Below are positions 1-7,497 of a stretch of DNA of 64,000 nt, in pieces. The notes beneath the pieces were generated by a model. The model was not told the origin of the DNA and searched no databases. It was given only the letters and a program-made list of their open reading frames with translations. This DNA comes from an uncultured Corynebacterium sp. (GTDB lineage Bacteria > Actinomycetota > Actinomycetes > Mycobacteriales > Mycobacteriaceae), in NCBI RefSeq assembly GCF_946221155.1, contig NZ_CAMIAN010000007.1, forward strand, positions 1 through 64,000, in the 5' to 3' direction. The position numbers were made by a program, and so were the translations under genes. Each line of letters opens with the position of its first letter. Within the stretch, counting starts at the first letter, position 1.

Positions 1-41
1 CTGCACCTGGGAGGGTGTGGGAGAGTAAGTCACCGCCGGCA
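1..41 (+). rRNA. rrf: 5S rRNA, 3' end (partial)
   Basis: The first bases contain GGGAGAGTAAGTCACCGCCG, which matches the conserved 3' end of actinobacterial 5S rRNA (usual form GGGAGAGTAGG-CACCGCCGG). It is followed within 20 nt by a strong terminator. The window therefore opens at the end of an rRNA operon whose 16S and 23S genes lie to the left. The exact 3' end cannot be fixed from sequence alone. Confidence 0.75.
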
Positions 42-58
42 CTAAAACAAAAGAATGA

Positions 59-97
59 GGGAGTGTGTACGTGTTTCACGTACACACTCCCTTTTTT
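59..97 (+). terminator. rRNA operon terminator
   Basis: A perfect 15-bp inverted repeat (59-73 and 77-91) with a 3-nt loop is followed by six T residues (92-97). This is a classic intrinsic terminator directly behind the 5S rRNA. The middle resembles half of a ParB parS site, but the symmetry is that of the hairpin. Confidence 0.92.
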
Positions 98-117
98 CAT
101 GCCCAAATTCTTGTTGC

Positions 118-123
118 TAAAGT
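118..123 (+). promoter_or_regulatory. -10 box, leaderless start of DHA2 exporter
   Basis: TAAAGT lies exactly 7 nt before the ATG at 131, and no Shine-Dalgarno sequence is present. This places transcription start on the start codon. Confidence 0.5.
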
Positions 124-130
124 CTCATTC

Positions 131-1642
131 ATGAATGCACAGCCAGTATCTACCACTCCCCTTCAACGCTGGCTGCTACTAGCCACAGTCGGCGTAGGTA
201 TTACCATCATTACGATCGACAACACGATCCTTTACACCGCGCTTCCGAGCCTCGTAGAAGATCTTGGTGCATCCAGCACACAACAGCTCTGGATCGTTAA
301 CATCTACGCCATCGTCATCGCCGGCCTATTGCTTGGCACCGGCACTCTCGGAGACAAGATCGGCCACCGGCGTATGTTCGTCGCGGGCCTCATCATCTTC
401 GGCCTTGCCTCGCTAGTGGCTGCCTTCGCCCCGAACGCCGGGGTCCTCATCGTTGGCCGCGCCCTGTTGGCCGTTGGCGGCGCCACGATGATGCCGTCAA
501 CGCTATCTCTTATTCGACTTACCTTTACAAACCCGGTCGAACTAAACCTAGCCATCGGCATCTGGGGCAGCCTCTCGACGGTTTCGGCCGCCCTCGGGCC
601 TATCGCTGGCGGACTGCTTCTGGAACTTTATTGGTGGGGTTCCTGTTTCCTGGTCAACGTCCCCCTCGTTATTGCAGCCCTCATAGCAGTGCCATTCGTC
701 GCCCCTCAGCATCGTCCACGCCCCGAAAAGCACTGGGACTTCGCTTCCTCTTTCTACGCGATGATCACCCTGGTGAGCGCCGTTATGCTCATCAAGGAGG
801 GTAGCCATTCACCGCAAAACTGGGTGGTCATCGGTGTGGCAGCCGTTATGCTCATTCTCGGCGGTTGGGCTTTCACTCGGCGTCAGAACAGGTTAGAGCA
901 ACCCCTTATCACTTTGGACATCTTCCGGTTTCCCGCCTTCCGCGCCGGCGCACTGGGAGCTGCTCTGTCCATGTTTGCACTCGCTGGCCTGCAGTACGTC
1001 ATCACGCAGAAGCTTCAGCTCGCCGATGGTCTATCCCCATTGCACTCCGGCGTGTTCGTTACCTTTGCCGCTTTAGGCGCACTATTCACGTCGATCTACG
1101 CAGGTGCTCGCCTAACGCGTTTTGGAATTCGACGCCTGATCGCCGGCGGGTTCGGCGTAGCCACCATTGGTGCGGCGATGGTGTGTCTTTATGGCTATTT
1201 GGATTCGACGCCCCTTCTTCTCAGCGGCCTGTTTATTAAGGGCATGGGGCTAGGCGCGGTGATGGCGGTAGCCTCCATCGCCATGATCTCAGGCGTGCCC
1301 AGCCACCGCGCAGGCATGGCCTCCTCAGTGGAGGAAGTCAGCTACGAATTCGGCTCTTTGACCTCCATAGCGATTCTCGGCAGCCTGGTCACGGCCTTCT
1401 ACTCGGCGCTGATCACCCTCCCGGACGGAGCCCCCGTGGAAGCGCAGGAAAGCCTGCACTCTGCTGTGCACATCGCGCACTCGTCGGACGCCAGCTGGGC
1501 CGAACCGCTGCTAACCGCAGCAGATACAGCCTATTCACATGCCTTCGCCATGATCACAGCCCTGGTCGTGGTCGTCTTGGCGGCCGGTTGCCTTTACACA
1601 GCTCGCATCCTGCGCGGTGTGACCGTGGAGCTACAGGACTGA
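131..1642 (+). CDS. DHA2-family (14-TM) MFS multidrug exporter
   Basis: This 503-aa protein is a drug:proton antiporter of the inner membrane in the QacA/SmvA/LfrA group. It has a TM1 motif with the DNTILYTALP signature typical of DHA2 proteins and the loop 2-3 motif A GDKIGHRRMF from residue 74. Hydrophobic segments run almost throughout, in line with 14 helices. The ATG at 131 is preferred over an upstream in-frame ATG at 65 because that one lies inside the rRNA terminator hairpin. A -10 box sits 7 nt before the chosen start. The substrate cannot be read from sequence, but quaternary amines, dyes or antiseptics are usual for the family. It stands alone, convergent with the next gene. Confidence 0.85.
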   Translation: MNAQPVSTTPLQRWLLLATVGVGITIITIDNTILYTALPSLVEDLGASSTQQLWIVNIYAIVIAGLLLGTGTLGDKIGHRRMFVAGLIIFGLASLVAAFAPNAGVLIVGRALLAVGGATMMPSTLSLIRLTFTNPVELNLAIGIWGSLSTVSAALGPIAGGLLLELYWWGSCFLVNVPLVIAALIAVPFVAPQHRPRPEKHWDFASSFYAMITLVSAVMLIKEGSHSPQNWVVIGVAAVMLILGGWAFTRRQNRLEQPLITLDIFRFPAFRAGALGAALSMFALAGLQYVITQKLQLADGLSPLHSGVFVTFAALGALFTSIYAGARLTRFGIRRLIAGGFGVATIGAAMVCLYGYLDSTPLLLSGLFIKGMGLGAVMAVASIAMISGVPSHRAGMASSVEEVSYEFGSLTSIAILGSLVTAFYSALITLPDGAPVEAQESLHSAVHIAHSSDASWAEPLLTAADTAYSHAFAMITALVVVVLAAGCLYTARILRGVTVELQD

Positions 1643-1654
1643 CCTAGCAGATTG

Positions 1655-2671
1655 CTAGAAGCGACTGATGAACTCCCGCTCCTGGCCACTTAGCGGGTCA
1701 GGAAAGCGGAGCTCCTTGGCAATAAGACCCATGGGGGCAGCAAAGTCCTCGTCCTCCACGTAGACCGGCCGGGGCGTAGGGGCGTCAAGAGAAAAAAGTG
1801 CCGCGTCCGTGAGCTCGGTGTACAAGGGATCGTTCAGGATCGGCAATCCCAGAGAGCGTAAGACGACGCGCAGCTGGTGGGTCTTGCCAGTGCGGGGCTC
1901 CAGGCGCCAAACCAGGACCTCCCGGCCGTCCCGAATCTCGGTGCGCAGCCCCGTGACCAGGGTGAGTGCGTTGGGCGGACCGTCGGTGAGGATCGTACTG
2001 AGGTGCCCGCGCGTCTTCGACATGCTGTGCTCCAGGCGCCACGGGTGTTCCGGTGTGGGAGGCGACCACGAGCGCCAGTCGGCATGTGGGGCGATTGGAG
2101 CAAAGGGAGCCTCTTCAGGCAGGGGAGTTAGAGCCTCGTAGACCTTGTGGGGGACGCGCCGCTCGAACATCGTCTGGTAAGCGCCGCGGACCTCCGGGCG
2201 GGCCGTCATCAGAAGCACTCCGCGAGTGAGGCGGTCGAGACGATGAGAGGGGGAAAGCTCTGGGATGCCGAGCTGCACACGAGCCTTGACCAGTGCGGTC
2301 TCCGTAATGTGCTGACCACGGGGGAGGGATGCCAGGAAGGGGGGTTTATCTACCACGACGATATCCGCATCCTGGTGTAGCACCGCAATCTCACCGGGGA
2401 CGGGACGCTCCGGGGCGGGGCGGCGATAGAAATTGATGAAGCTCCCGGGACACAGAATGTCATCCGGGGCGAGCGCTTCGCCGGAATCCAGGCACACTTC
2501 ACCTGCTGCGAAGCGGCTTAGAACGGCGCTAAAATTATCATCTTCTGCGCGGTGGCGCTGGGAGGAAATAAGGTGCCACAAAAAATCTTTTGCAACCCAC
2601 GGCGTGTCGGTAGCTGGGGGAACAAGAATCCGCGTAGGATTTAGACCCCTTTTTACTGGTAAAGGTCCCAT
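1655..2671 (-). CDS. RluA-family rRNA pseudouridine synthase
   Basis: This 338-aa enzyme isomerises uridine to pseudouridine, most likely in 23S rRNA. It has the RluA catalytic motif HRLDRLTRGVLL with the nucleophilic Asp near residue 146, and the later RTGKTHQLRV motif. The N-terminal 90 residues are S4-like in position but poorly conserved. The ATG at 2671 follows an in-frame TTG at 2674, and either could be used. Only 21 nt separate it from the divergent small gene at 2693, so the two must share a promoter region: TAGCAT on this strand overlaps TATGCT on the other. The exact target uridine is not predictable. Confidence 0.85.
   Translation of the reverse strand: MGPLPVKRGLNPTRILVPPATDTPWVAKDFLWHLISSQRHRAEDDNFSAVLSRFAAGEVCLDSGEALAPDDILCPGSFINFYRRPAPERPVPGEIAVLHQDADIVVVDKPPFLASLPRGQHITETALVKARVQLGIPELSPSHRLDRLTRGVLLMTARPEVRGAYQTMFERRVPHKVYEALTPLPEEAPFAPIAPHADWRSWSPPTPEHPWRLEHSMSKTRGHLSTILTDGPPNALTLVTGLRTEIRDGREVLVWRLEPRTGKTHQLRVVLRSLGLPILNDPLYTELTDAALFSLDAPTPRPVYVEDEDFAAPMGLIAKELRFPDPLSGQEREFISRF
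1781..1797 (+). repeat. GGCGTCA dispersed motif copy 1
   Basis: GGCGTCA is followed by AGAGAAAAAA. It lies inside the pseudouridine synthase gene, near its variable C-terminal part, and reads antisense to that gene. Confidence 0.6.
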
Positions 2672-2679
2672 CAATCCGT

Positions 2680-2685
2680 TATGCT
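2680..2685 (+). promoter_or_regulatory. -10 box, leaderless start of 51-aa protein
   Basis: TATGCT is 7 nt before the ATG at 2693. There is no Shine-Dalgarno sequence. Confidence 0.55.
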
Positions 2686-2692
2686 ACCCGGC

Positions 2693-2848
2693 ATGGATAT
2701 TGCTGCAATTACCGGTTCCCTGTCTAACCTGTTCAAGAGCGAGCTTGGCGGTGTTCTGCTGAACATCTTCCGCACGCTTCTCGAGTTCTTCTCCCCGTCC
2801 AACGCACCTGGCGCTGAGGACGTTCCACTGCCCGACACCCAGGCCTAG
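2693..2848 (+). CDS. 51-aa amphipathic protein, PorA/PorH-like candidate
   Basis: ATG to TAG encodes 51 residues starting MDIAAITGSLSNLF and ending PLPDTQA. The first about 35 residues form an amphipathic helix with no signal peptide, and the tail is acidic and Pro-rich. Corynebacterial outer-membrane porins of the PorA/PorH group are likewise 40-57 residues, lack a signal peptide, often begin MD, and form an amphipathic helix that is O-mycoloylated. Several Ser/Thr residues are available here. Codon use is strongly biased to preferred codons. The gene has its own -10 box and a strong terminator, so it is a separate short transcript. The porin identity is inference from length and helix character. 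Confidence 0.7.
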   Translation: MDIAAITGSLSNLFKSELGGVLLNIFRTLLEFFSPSNAPGAEDVPLPDTQA

Positions 2849-2881
2849 TCCCTCTACCTAACATCGAAATTCCCACCCTCA

Positions 2882-2926
2882 GGGTGCCTAACTTGTCCCG
2901 AAAATAGGGGCAAATAGGCACCCTTT
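2882..2926 (+). terminator. Terminator of the 51-aa gene
   Basis: A perfect 9-bp stem GGGTGCCTA/TAGGCACCC (2882-2890, 2915-2923) is extended inside by a second 7-bp stem (TTGTCCC/GGGGCAA with one G-U pair). It is followed by TTTCT. Confidence 0.8.
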
Positions 2927-3010
2927 CTGCATTGATTAGCGCTTTTAAGGATAATGGGAAGTGGTAGAGGACCAATCAAATAATGCCCTTGCAAGGAAGG
3001 ATCGTTTCCC

Positions 3011-3922
3011 ATGGCTACCACGAGCGATAAGGAAATCATCGTCGCAGTTGATGGCTCTGACGCCAGCAACGAAGCCGTTAGGTGGGCTGCGAACGCCGCC
3101 CTGAAGCGCAAGCAGCCGCTGAAGCTGGTAAGCGCTTACACCATGCCGCAGTTCATGTACGCCGACGGAATGGTTCCGCCGCAAGAGCTGTACGACGAGC
3201 TTGAGAGCGAGGCCGGCGACAAGATCGAGAATGCCCGCAAGATCGTCACCGATTTCAGCGCCGACGTCGAGGTCAGCTACCTGGTCAAGGAAGGCGCCCC
3301 GATCGATACTCTCCTGGATCTCTCCGAGACCGCGGAGATGATCGTCATGGGTTCCCGCGGTCTGGGTGGCCTCTCCGGCCTGGTCATGGGTTCCGTCTCC
3401 AGCGCTGTGGTCTCCCACGCTGACTGCCCTGTCGTGGTTGTGCGCAAGGACAACGACGTGACCGTCGATAACAAGTACGGCCCCGTCGTAGTTGGTGTGG
3501 ATGGCTCCGAGATCTCCCGCCAGGCGCTGAAGATCGCCTTCCGCGAGGCAGAGGCACGCGGCGCCCTGCTGCGCGCCGTTCACTCCTGGACCGACACCCA
3601 GATCCACACCACCTATGTCGGCCTGGTGGATGCTCAGAACCAGATGGATCGCATGATCGTCGAGCGTCAGAACATGATGGAAGATGAGCTGAAGGAGCTC
3701 ATCAAGGAGTACCCAAGCGTACAGGTCGAGGAGATTGTCGAGCGCGAGCGCCCAGTGCAGTCCCTTACCGAGGCGGCTAAGGACGCGCAGTTGCTGATCG
3801 TTGGCTCCCACGGCCGCGGTGGCTTCAAGGGCATGCTTCTGGGCTCTACCTCCCGCACCCTGTTGCAGTACGCACCGTGCCCGATGATGGTGGTCCGCCC
3901 GAAGGACAATAAGCGCAAGTAA
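3011..3922 (+). CDS. Universal stress protein, two UspA domains
   Basis: This 303-aa cytoplasmic protein has tandem Usp domains. Domain 1 (about 8-145) starts IIVAVDGSDASNEAV and ends with the nucleotide-binding pattern GSRGLGGLSGLVMGS. Domain 2 (about 160-298) repeats it as VVVGVDGSEIS and GSHGRGGFKGMLLGS. Both domains keep the G-2x-G-9x-G(S) loop that binds ATP in the ATP-binding Usp class. The start has a good ribosome site, AAGGAAGG, 11 nt upstream. It is probably a stress or growth-arrest survival factor. It follows the small porin-like gene but is separated from it by a terminator. Confidence 0.92.
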   Translation: MATTSDKEIIVAVDGSDASNEAVRWAANAALKRKQPLKLVSAYTMPQFMYADGMVPPQELYDELESEAGDKIENARKIVTDFSADVEVSYLVKEGAPIDTLLDLSETAEMIVMGSRGLGGLSGLVMGSVSSAVVSHADCPVVVVRKDNDVTVDNKYGPVVVGVDGSEISRQALKIAFREAEARGALLRAVHSWTDTQIHTTYVGLVDAQNQMDRMIVERQNMMEDELKELIKEYPSVQVEEIVERERPVQSLTEAAKDAQLLIVGSHGRGGFKGMLLGSTSRTLLQYAPCPMMVVRPKDNKRK

Positions 3923-3962
3923 GAAAGCGCAGATTGAGGCCGTCAACTCGGCCATATGATGC

Positions 3963-3997
3963 AAATCCTGTAGAGTCCAATGGGCTTTACAGGATTT
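3963..3997 (+). terminator. Weak hairpin after universal stress gene
   Basis: A 10-bp inverted repeat AAATCCTGTA/TACAGGATTT (3963-3972, 3988-3997) with a 15-nt loop follows the usp stop codon. It is AT-rich and could be a terminator or an operator for the TetR gene. Confidence 0.4.
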
Positions 3998-4043
3998 TGT
4001 AGACTTAACCGAGTAAGCGCGCACAAGGCCGGCAGTCAGAGTT

Positions 4044-4076
4044 GGCAAGGATGACAAGGGCAACAAGGACAAGGAG
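4044..4076 (+). repeat. 9-bp repeats leading into the TetR ribosome site
   Basis: Three 9-nt units with CAAGG at the same place (GGCAAGGAT, GACAAGGGC, AACAAGGAC) run into the AAGGAG ribosome site 8 nt before the ATG at 4085. The repeat multiplies Shine-Dalgarno-like sequence. Confidence 0.6.
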
Positions 4077-4084
4077 AAAAGTAG

Positions 4085-4831
4085 ATGGCAACGGCAGAGG
4101 ATAAAACCCGCACGGCGGGCTCCGCGGCCTCTACCGACTCCTCGGCCAAGGCAGCGGGGGTAAAGGCAGCCAAGAAGGCCACAAAGAAAGCAGCTAAGAA
4201 GACAACAGGAAAGGCCACGAAGCAGGCGGCACGCTCCAGCCGTCGCAATCGCCCCGGGCCGCGCCAGCGACTGCTAGCGAGCGCAACGAACCTCTTTACC
4301 ACGCAGGGCATCCGCGTGATCGGCATCGACCGCATCCTGCGCGATGCAGATGTGGCGAAGGCCAGCCTGTATTCCCTGTTTGGGTCGAAGGACAACTTGG
4401 TTGTCGCCTACCTGCAGGAGCTTGATCAGAAGTGGCGCGCCGACTGGCACGCGCTGGCGGATCAACGCGAAAAGCCAGAGGATCGCATCATCGCATTCTT
4501 CGACCTGTGTATTCAGCAGGAGCCGGACAATAACTTCCGTGGCTCGCACTTCCAGAACGCGGCCAGCGAGTACCCGCGACCCGAAACCGATTCGGAACAG
4601 CGTATCCGTGATGCGGCGATGGAGTACCGTCGCTGGTGCCGCGACACGATGGCAGAGCTGCTAACCGAACGCTTCGGTTATGCTTCGCAGACGCTTGCAG
4701 ACCAGTTGATGGTGTTTATGGACGGCGGATTAAACGGGGCGAAGATGTCCCGCAACACTGTACCGCTGGAGACCGCGCGCGGCCTGGCGAAGCAGCTGCT
4801 GCTCACGGCGCCAATGAGCTACAACATCTAG
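4085..4831 (+). CDS. TetR-family regulator with Lys/Ala-rich histone-like N-terminus
   Basis: This 248-aa protein has two parts. Residues 1-58 are Lys/Ala/Thr-rich with repeated AAKKATKKAAKKT units like the tails of histone H1 or mycobacterial HupB. Residues 59-248 are a TetR repressor with the helix-turn-helix at about 79-103 (IDRILRDADVAKASLYSLFGSKDNLV). The tail is long compared with the usual 10-15 residue TetR arm and should bind DNA non-specifically. The ligand domain does not reveal an inducer. The neighbours (usp upstream, yidC-like gene convergent) do not define a target. Confidence 0.87.
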   Translation: MATAEDKTRTAGSAASTDSSAKAAGVKAAKKATKKAAKKTTGKATKQAARSSRRNRPGPRQRLLASATNLFTTQGIRVIGIDRILRDADVAKASLYSLFGSKDNLVVAYLQELDQKWRADWHALADQREKPEDRIIAFFDLCIQQEPDNNFRGSHFQNAASEYPRPETDSEQRIRDAAMEYRRWCRDTMAELLTERFGYASQTLADQLMVFMDGGLNGAKMSRNTVPLETARGLAKQLLLTAPMSYNI

Positions 4832-4840
4832 CGATTTCGC

Positions 4841-5803
4841 TCACAACAGGCTGGGGCTCCACCTAGGGCTCCACCTGGTCTTTCTTCTTGATCTTCCGCG
4901 CCAGCTTTTTTCCTTCTTCCGCTCGACCAGCTGGTTCTTCATTAGCTTGTGGTGCTCCAGGAACTCATCCGAGTAGGGGATCTTACGGTCCAGGATTCGA
5001 TGAATGGTGATTGTCTGGGTGGTGGTCCAGAGGTTGTTACCCACCCAGTAGATCATCAACGCGACCGGGCCGACTGCGCCCAGGGCAATGGTGAACGGGG
5101 CAAGCAGCACGATGGGGCCGATGAGCCACATCAACTTCAGCAGCCCACGGGCCAGACCTGAGTTGTGGTCCACCGTGAGGTAATTCCGGTACATGGAATA
5201 ACCCCAGTTTGAGGTGGTGAAAATCGCCGCCAAGATAGCCATAGGGAACACCACCCAAAAGACCTGGTCCCTAGTGGTGTGGATCTCCGCGAACTGCGAT
5301 TCCGACATCTGTACGTATGCGGCCAGAGGCACTCCGAACAGCTTTGCCGATAGCAGCGATTGGACTTCTTCCGCATTCAGCGGGCCGAAACCATTGGTGG
5401 AGGCGTTGACCTCCGGATCCGGGCTGGTGACGTGGATGAGCATGCGGTACAGGCCCAGCAGAACCGGAAGTTGGATGAGCGCCGGAATGCAACCATCGGT
5501 AAAGCGATATTCGTGTTCCTTTTGTAGCTCACGCCGCCGCTTTGCCAGTTCCTTGCGGCCTTCCGCTGATTTATCGTCGCTGTATTCCTGCTCCAGCCGA
5601 TAAATCTTTGGGCGGATGTTTACCAGGATACGGCTGGAATAAGACTGCCGGTAGACGAAAGGCAAAAGCAACGACCGAACGGTGACGATCAAAAGCACAA
5701 GTGCCAGTAACCAAGATTGCGCTGCATCCCAGCCGAAAATGTTGGCAAAAAGGTAATGCCATGCCTTCAGGAATAGGGCAACGGGATACTCGACAATCTT
5801 CAT
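4841..5803 (-). CDS. YidC/Oxa1-family membrane protein insertase
   Basis: This 320-aa polytopic protein should insert or fold inner-membrane proteins. It has a hydrophobic N-terminal helix, an Arg at the start of the second helix (TVRSLLLPFVYRQ), the charged cytoplasmic loop PKIYRLEQEYSDDKS, then IPALIQLPVLLGLYRML and three more membrane segments, in the usual YidC order. The start at 5803 (MKIVEYP) fits the family; the reading frame extends 50 codons further without support. The C-terminus is basic and ends with a duplicated RWSP, caused by a 12-bp tandem repeat. Actinobacteria normally carry another YidC near oriC, so this is probably a second copy. It is divergent from the sortase. Confidence 0.82.
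   Translation of the reverse strand: MKIVEYPVALFLKAWHYLFANIFGWDAAQSWLLALVLLIVTVRSLLLPFVYRQSYSSRILVNIRPKIYRLEQEYSDDKSAEGRKELAKRRRELQKEHEYRFTDGCIPALIQLPVLLGLYRMLIHVTSPDPEVNASTNGFGPLNAEEVQSLLSAKLFGVPLAAYVQMSESQFAEIHTTRDQVFWVVFPMAILAAIFTTSNWGYSMYRNYLTVDHNSGLARGLLKLMWLIGPIVLLAPFTIALGAVGPVALMIYWVGNNLWTTTQTITIHRILDRKIPYSDEFLEHHKLMKNQLVERKKEKSWRGRSRRKTRWSPRWSPSLL
4854..4877 (+). repeat. 12-bp tandem duplication in yidC-like 3' end
   Basis: GGGCTCCACCTA is followed directly by GGGCTCCACCTG. The duplication gives the C-terminal RWSPRWSP and lies 13 nt before the stop codon. Confidence 0.8.
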
Positions 5804-5869
5804 GGAGGTGAGCTTACCCGCCAAGCAAGGCAGCTGCGGGACACGGTGTGTGAACCCCCTGAAACGTAG

Positions 5870-5875
5870 TACGAT
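5870..5875 (+). promoter_or_regulatory. -10 box, leaderless start of sortase
   Basis: TACGAT is 7 nt before the ATG at 5883, with no ribosome site between. Confidence 0.55.
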
Positions 5876-5882
5876 GTGATCC

Positions 5883-6683
5883 ATGGCGCGACACCGACGA
5901 CAGGCGAAAACACGGCTCGACCCGATTAGTGTTTTCGGCGAAGTCCTTATCACTTTTGGTGTCCTCGCCCTGCTCTTTGGCTTCTGGGATGTTTTTTGGA
6001 CAGATGTTCAGTCCGGCCGTCAACAAGCCGCCGTCGCCCAGGAGCTGGATGATCAGTGGGATGACAAGAACCCTCGTCCACTGACCGAACCGGCCGAAGG
6101 CGCCGCCTTTGCCCGCCTTTATATCCCTTCTTTCGGCTCGGACTTTAACTTCTCCGTGGTCAAGGGTGTGTCCGACGCGGATCTGTCCAAGGGGCCGGGC
6201 CACTACCAGGAAACTCAGGCGCCCGGAAAGCCCGGAAACTTCGCAATGGCCGGTCACCGGGTGGGGCGCGGCTCCCCCTTCAACGACCTAGGTTTACTGA
6301 AAACCTGCGATTCCGTCGTGGTCGAAACCGCCGGAAGCTGGAATATCTACCGTGTGTTGCCGATCGACGCAGCCCCTGGCACTCGTCAGGCAGAAGCCGA
6401 GAAATGCATGCCCCCAGAGTTGGCGACGAAGATCTCCAGCGGCGAATACGCGGGCGTCAACGGTCGGTATATCACCACCCCAAACGACATCAACGTGATC
6501 AACCCCGTACCAGGCCAGCAGCGCGTTGAGGTGCACCCCAAGGACGATGCGGCGTTGCTGACAATGACGACCTGCCACCCGCAGTTCTCCAACAAGGAGC
6601 GCATGATTGTCCATGCGGCGCTGGTTCGCTCGGAGCCGAAGAAGGGCGGAGAAGTGCCTGCGGAATTGACGAAGGGAGCTTAA
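5883..6683 (+). CDS. Class E sortase
   Basis: This 266-aa transpeptidase probably attaches LPXTG/LAXTG-type surface proteins to peptidoglycan. A short basic N-terminus and one membrane helix (about 20-42) anchor it. The catalytic triad is visible as His125 in MAGHR, Cys231 in MTTCHP and Arg240 in SNKERM. The TTC-H-P form and a compact catalytic domain place it with class E sortases, which serve as housekeeping sortases in actinobacteria (for example SrtF of C. diphtheriae). No pilin or LPXTG substrate gene is adjacent, consistent with a housekeeping role. The small membrane gene at 6684 overlaps its transcript directly. Confidence 0.88.
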   Translation: MARHRRQAKTRLDPISVFGEVLITFGVLALLFGFWDVFWTDVQSGRQQAAVAQELDDQWDDKNPRPLTEPAEGAAFARLYIPSFGSDFNFSVVKGVSDADLSKGPGHYQETQAPGKPGNFAMAGHRVGRGSPFNDLGLLKTCDSVVVETAGSWNIYRVLPIDAAPGTRQAEAEKCMPPELATKISSGEYAGVNGRYITTPNDINVINPVPGQQRVEVHPKDDAALLTMTTCHPQFSNKERMIVHAALVRSEPKKGGEVPAELTKGA

Positions 6684-6863
6684 ATGTACGCGATGCTGTG
6701 GCGTAACCTGCCCGGCCCCTGGTGGGTCAAGCTGCTGATCGTCCTGGTGCTGTTGGTGGGCATCTTCTTCCTGCTCATGGAGGTCGTGTTCCCCTGGGTA
6801 GGGCCGATGATGCCTTGGACCGACGTGGAGGTCTCCGAGGGGCTGCTACGGATCGCCAGTTGA
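6684..6863 (+). CDS. 59-aa membrane protein partner of sortase
   Basis: The ATG directly follows the sortase stop codon (TAAATG) and encodes 59 residues: MYAMLWRNLPGPWWVKLLIV, a single membrane helix (about 15-34), then an extracytoplasmic FPWVGPMMPW segment. A conserved small protein with an LPGPWW-K motif follows class E sortase genes in many actinobacteria, so it probably acts with the sortase, but its role is unknown. The immediate coupling means co-translation. The gene converges on a lipoprotein gene 13 nt away. Confidence 0.82.
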   Translation: MYAMLWRNLPGPWWVKLLIVLVLLVGIFFLLMEVVFPWVGPMMPWTDVEVSEGLLRIAS

Positions 6864-6876
6864 GCTTTAAGAGCCG

Positions 6877-7470
6877 CTAGAGCTTGAGGTTCTTGATCGT
6901 CTCCTCGGCGATCTTCTGTGCCTTCACGGACTGCTCCTGAGCTGTGGTGACCACCACGGCCGTTTCGTCCTTCCACACCGCGTACACTGCGCCGGATTCT
7001 TCGTTGCCACCACGGCGCCCGCCGCTCCATCCCTCCGGGTCGAGGGCCTTCAGAGTGGAATCGATCGGCGCGGCGTGGTCCACCACTGCGATCGCATCAG
7101 AGTTGGTCCGCATGTGGCGCACCATCACTGTGGCCTGCGGGTAGTCCTCGTAAGACCAGAAAACGCAAGCGGGAGGGTCGAAGCGTTCATCCGTGCCCGT
7201 GCCAGTGAGGCGCTGGCCGTTGGTGTTTTGCAACCATTCGCCGTCCAGGTAGGGGCAGACTTCCTGGCCGCCCTGCCCCACTGGCTCCGGGGTGGCTTCG
7301 ATCGGCAGCTCCGTGCCCTTCACCGGGTCGACGGTGCGCTCTGCGGAAGTTTCCGAGGTTGGCTCGTCATCCCCCGCGCTCCCACAGGCGCTGGCGCTAA
7401 AGACCAGTGCGGTGCCTGCCAACAGCGCTAAGGAAGCTCTTTTTACTTTGTGACGCCCCAATTTCGACAA
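6877..7470 (-). CDS. DUF2020-type lipoprotein
   Basis: This 197-aa secreted lipoprotein has a basic n-region, a hydrophobic core and the lipobox SASAC (Cys about 29), then a Glu/Thr-rich linker. The folded part begins CPYLDGEWLQNTNGQR and contains a second Cys (PPACVFW), a pattern I associate with DUF2020 of corynebacteria. Function is unknown. Both candidate starts are TTG: 7470 has GAGG directly against it, while 7461 has the same GAGG 9 nt upstream and may be the true start. Codons 4-10 of the signal peptide coincide with a copy of the dispersed GGCGTCA motif. Confidence 0.75.
   Translation of the reverse strand: MSKLGRHKVKRASLALLAGTALVFSASACGSAGDDEPTSETSAERTVDPVKGTELPIEATPEPVGQGGQEVCPYLDGEWLQNTNGQRLTGTGTDERFDPPACVFWSYEDYPQATVMVRHMRTNSDAIAVVDHAAPIDSTLKALDPEGWSGGRRGGNEESGAVYAVWKDETAVVVTTAQEQSVKAQKIAEETIKNLKL
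7441..7457 (-). repeat. GGCGTCA dispersed motif copy 2
   Basis: GGCGTCACAAAGTAAAA read on the minus strand encodes the basic n-region of the DUF2020 lipoprotein signal peptide. Confidence 0.75.
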
Positions 7471-7497
7471 CCTCGAATCTCATGCAAGGAAAAGCGT

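Noticed and set aside
68..84. parS-like TGTTTCACGT in the rRNA terminator
   Set aside because: Only ten bases match the parS consensus; the right half follows the terminator symmetry instead, and the site lies within a perfect terminator hairpin.
2945..4072. 375-codon minus-strand open frame opposite the universal stress gene
   Set aside because: It is a codon-bias shadow of a high-GC gene: no ribosome site, low-complexity His/Leu/Asp composition, and the plus-strand gene is unambiguous.
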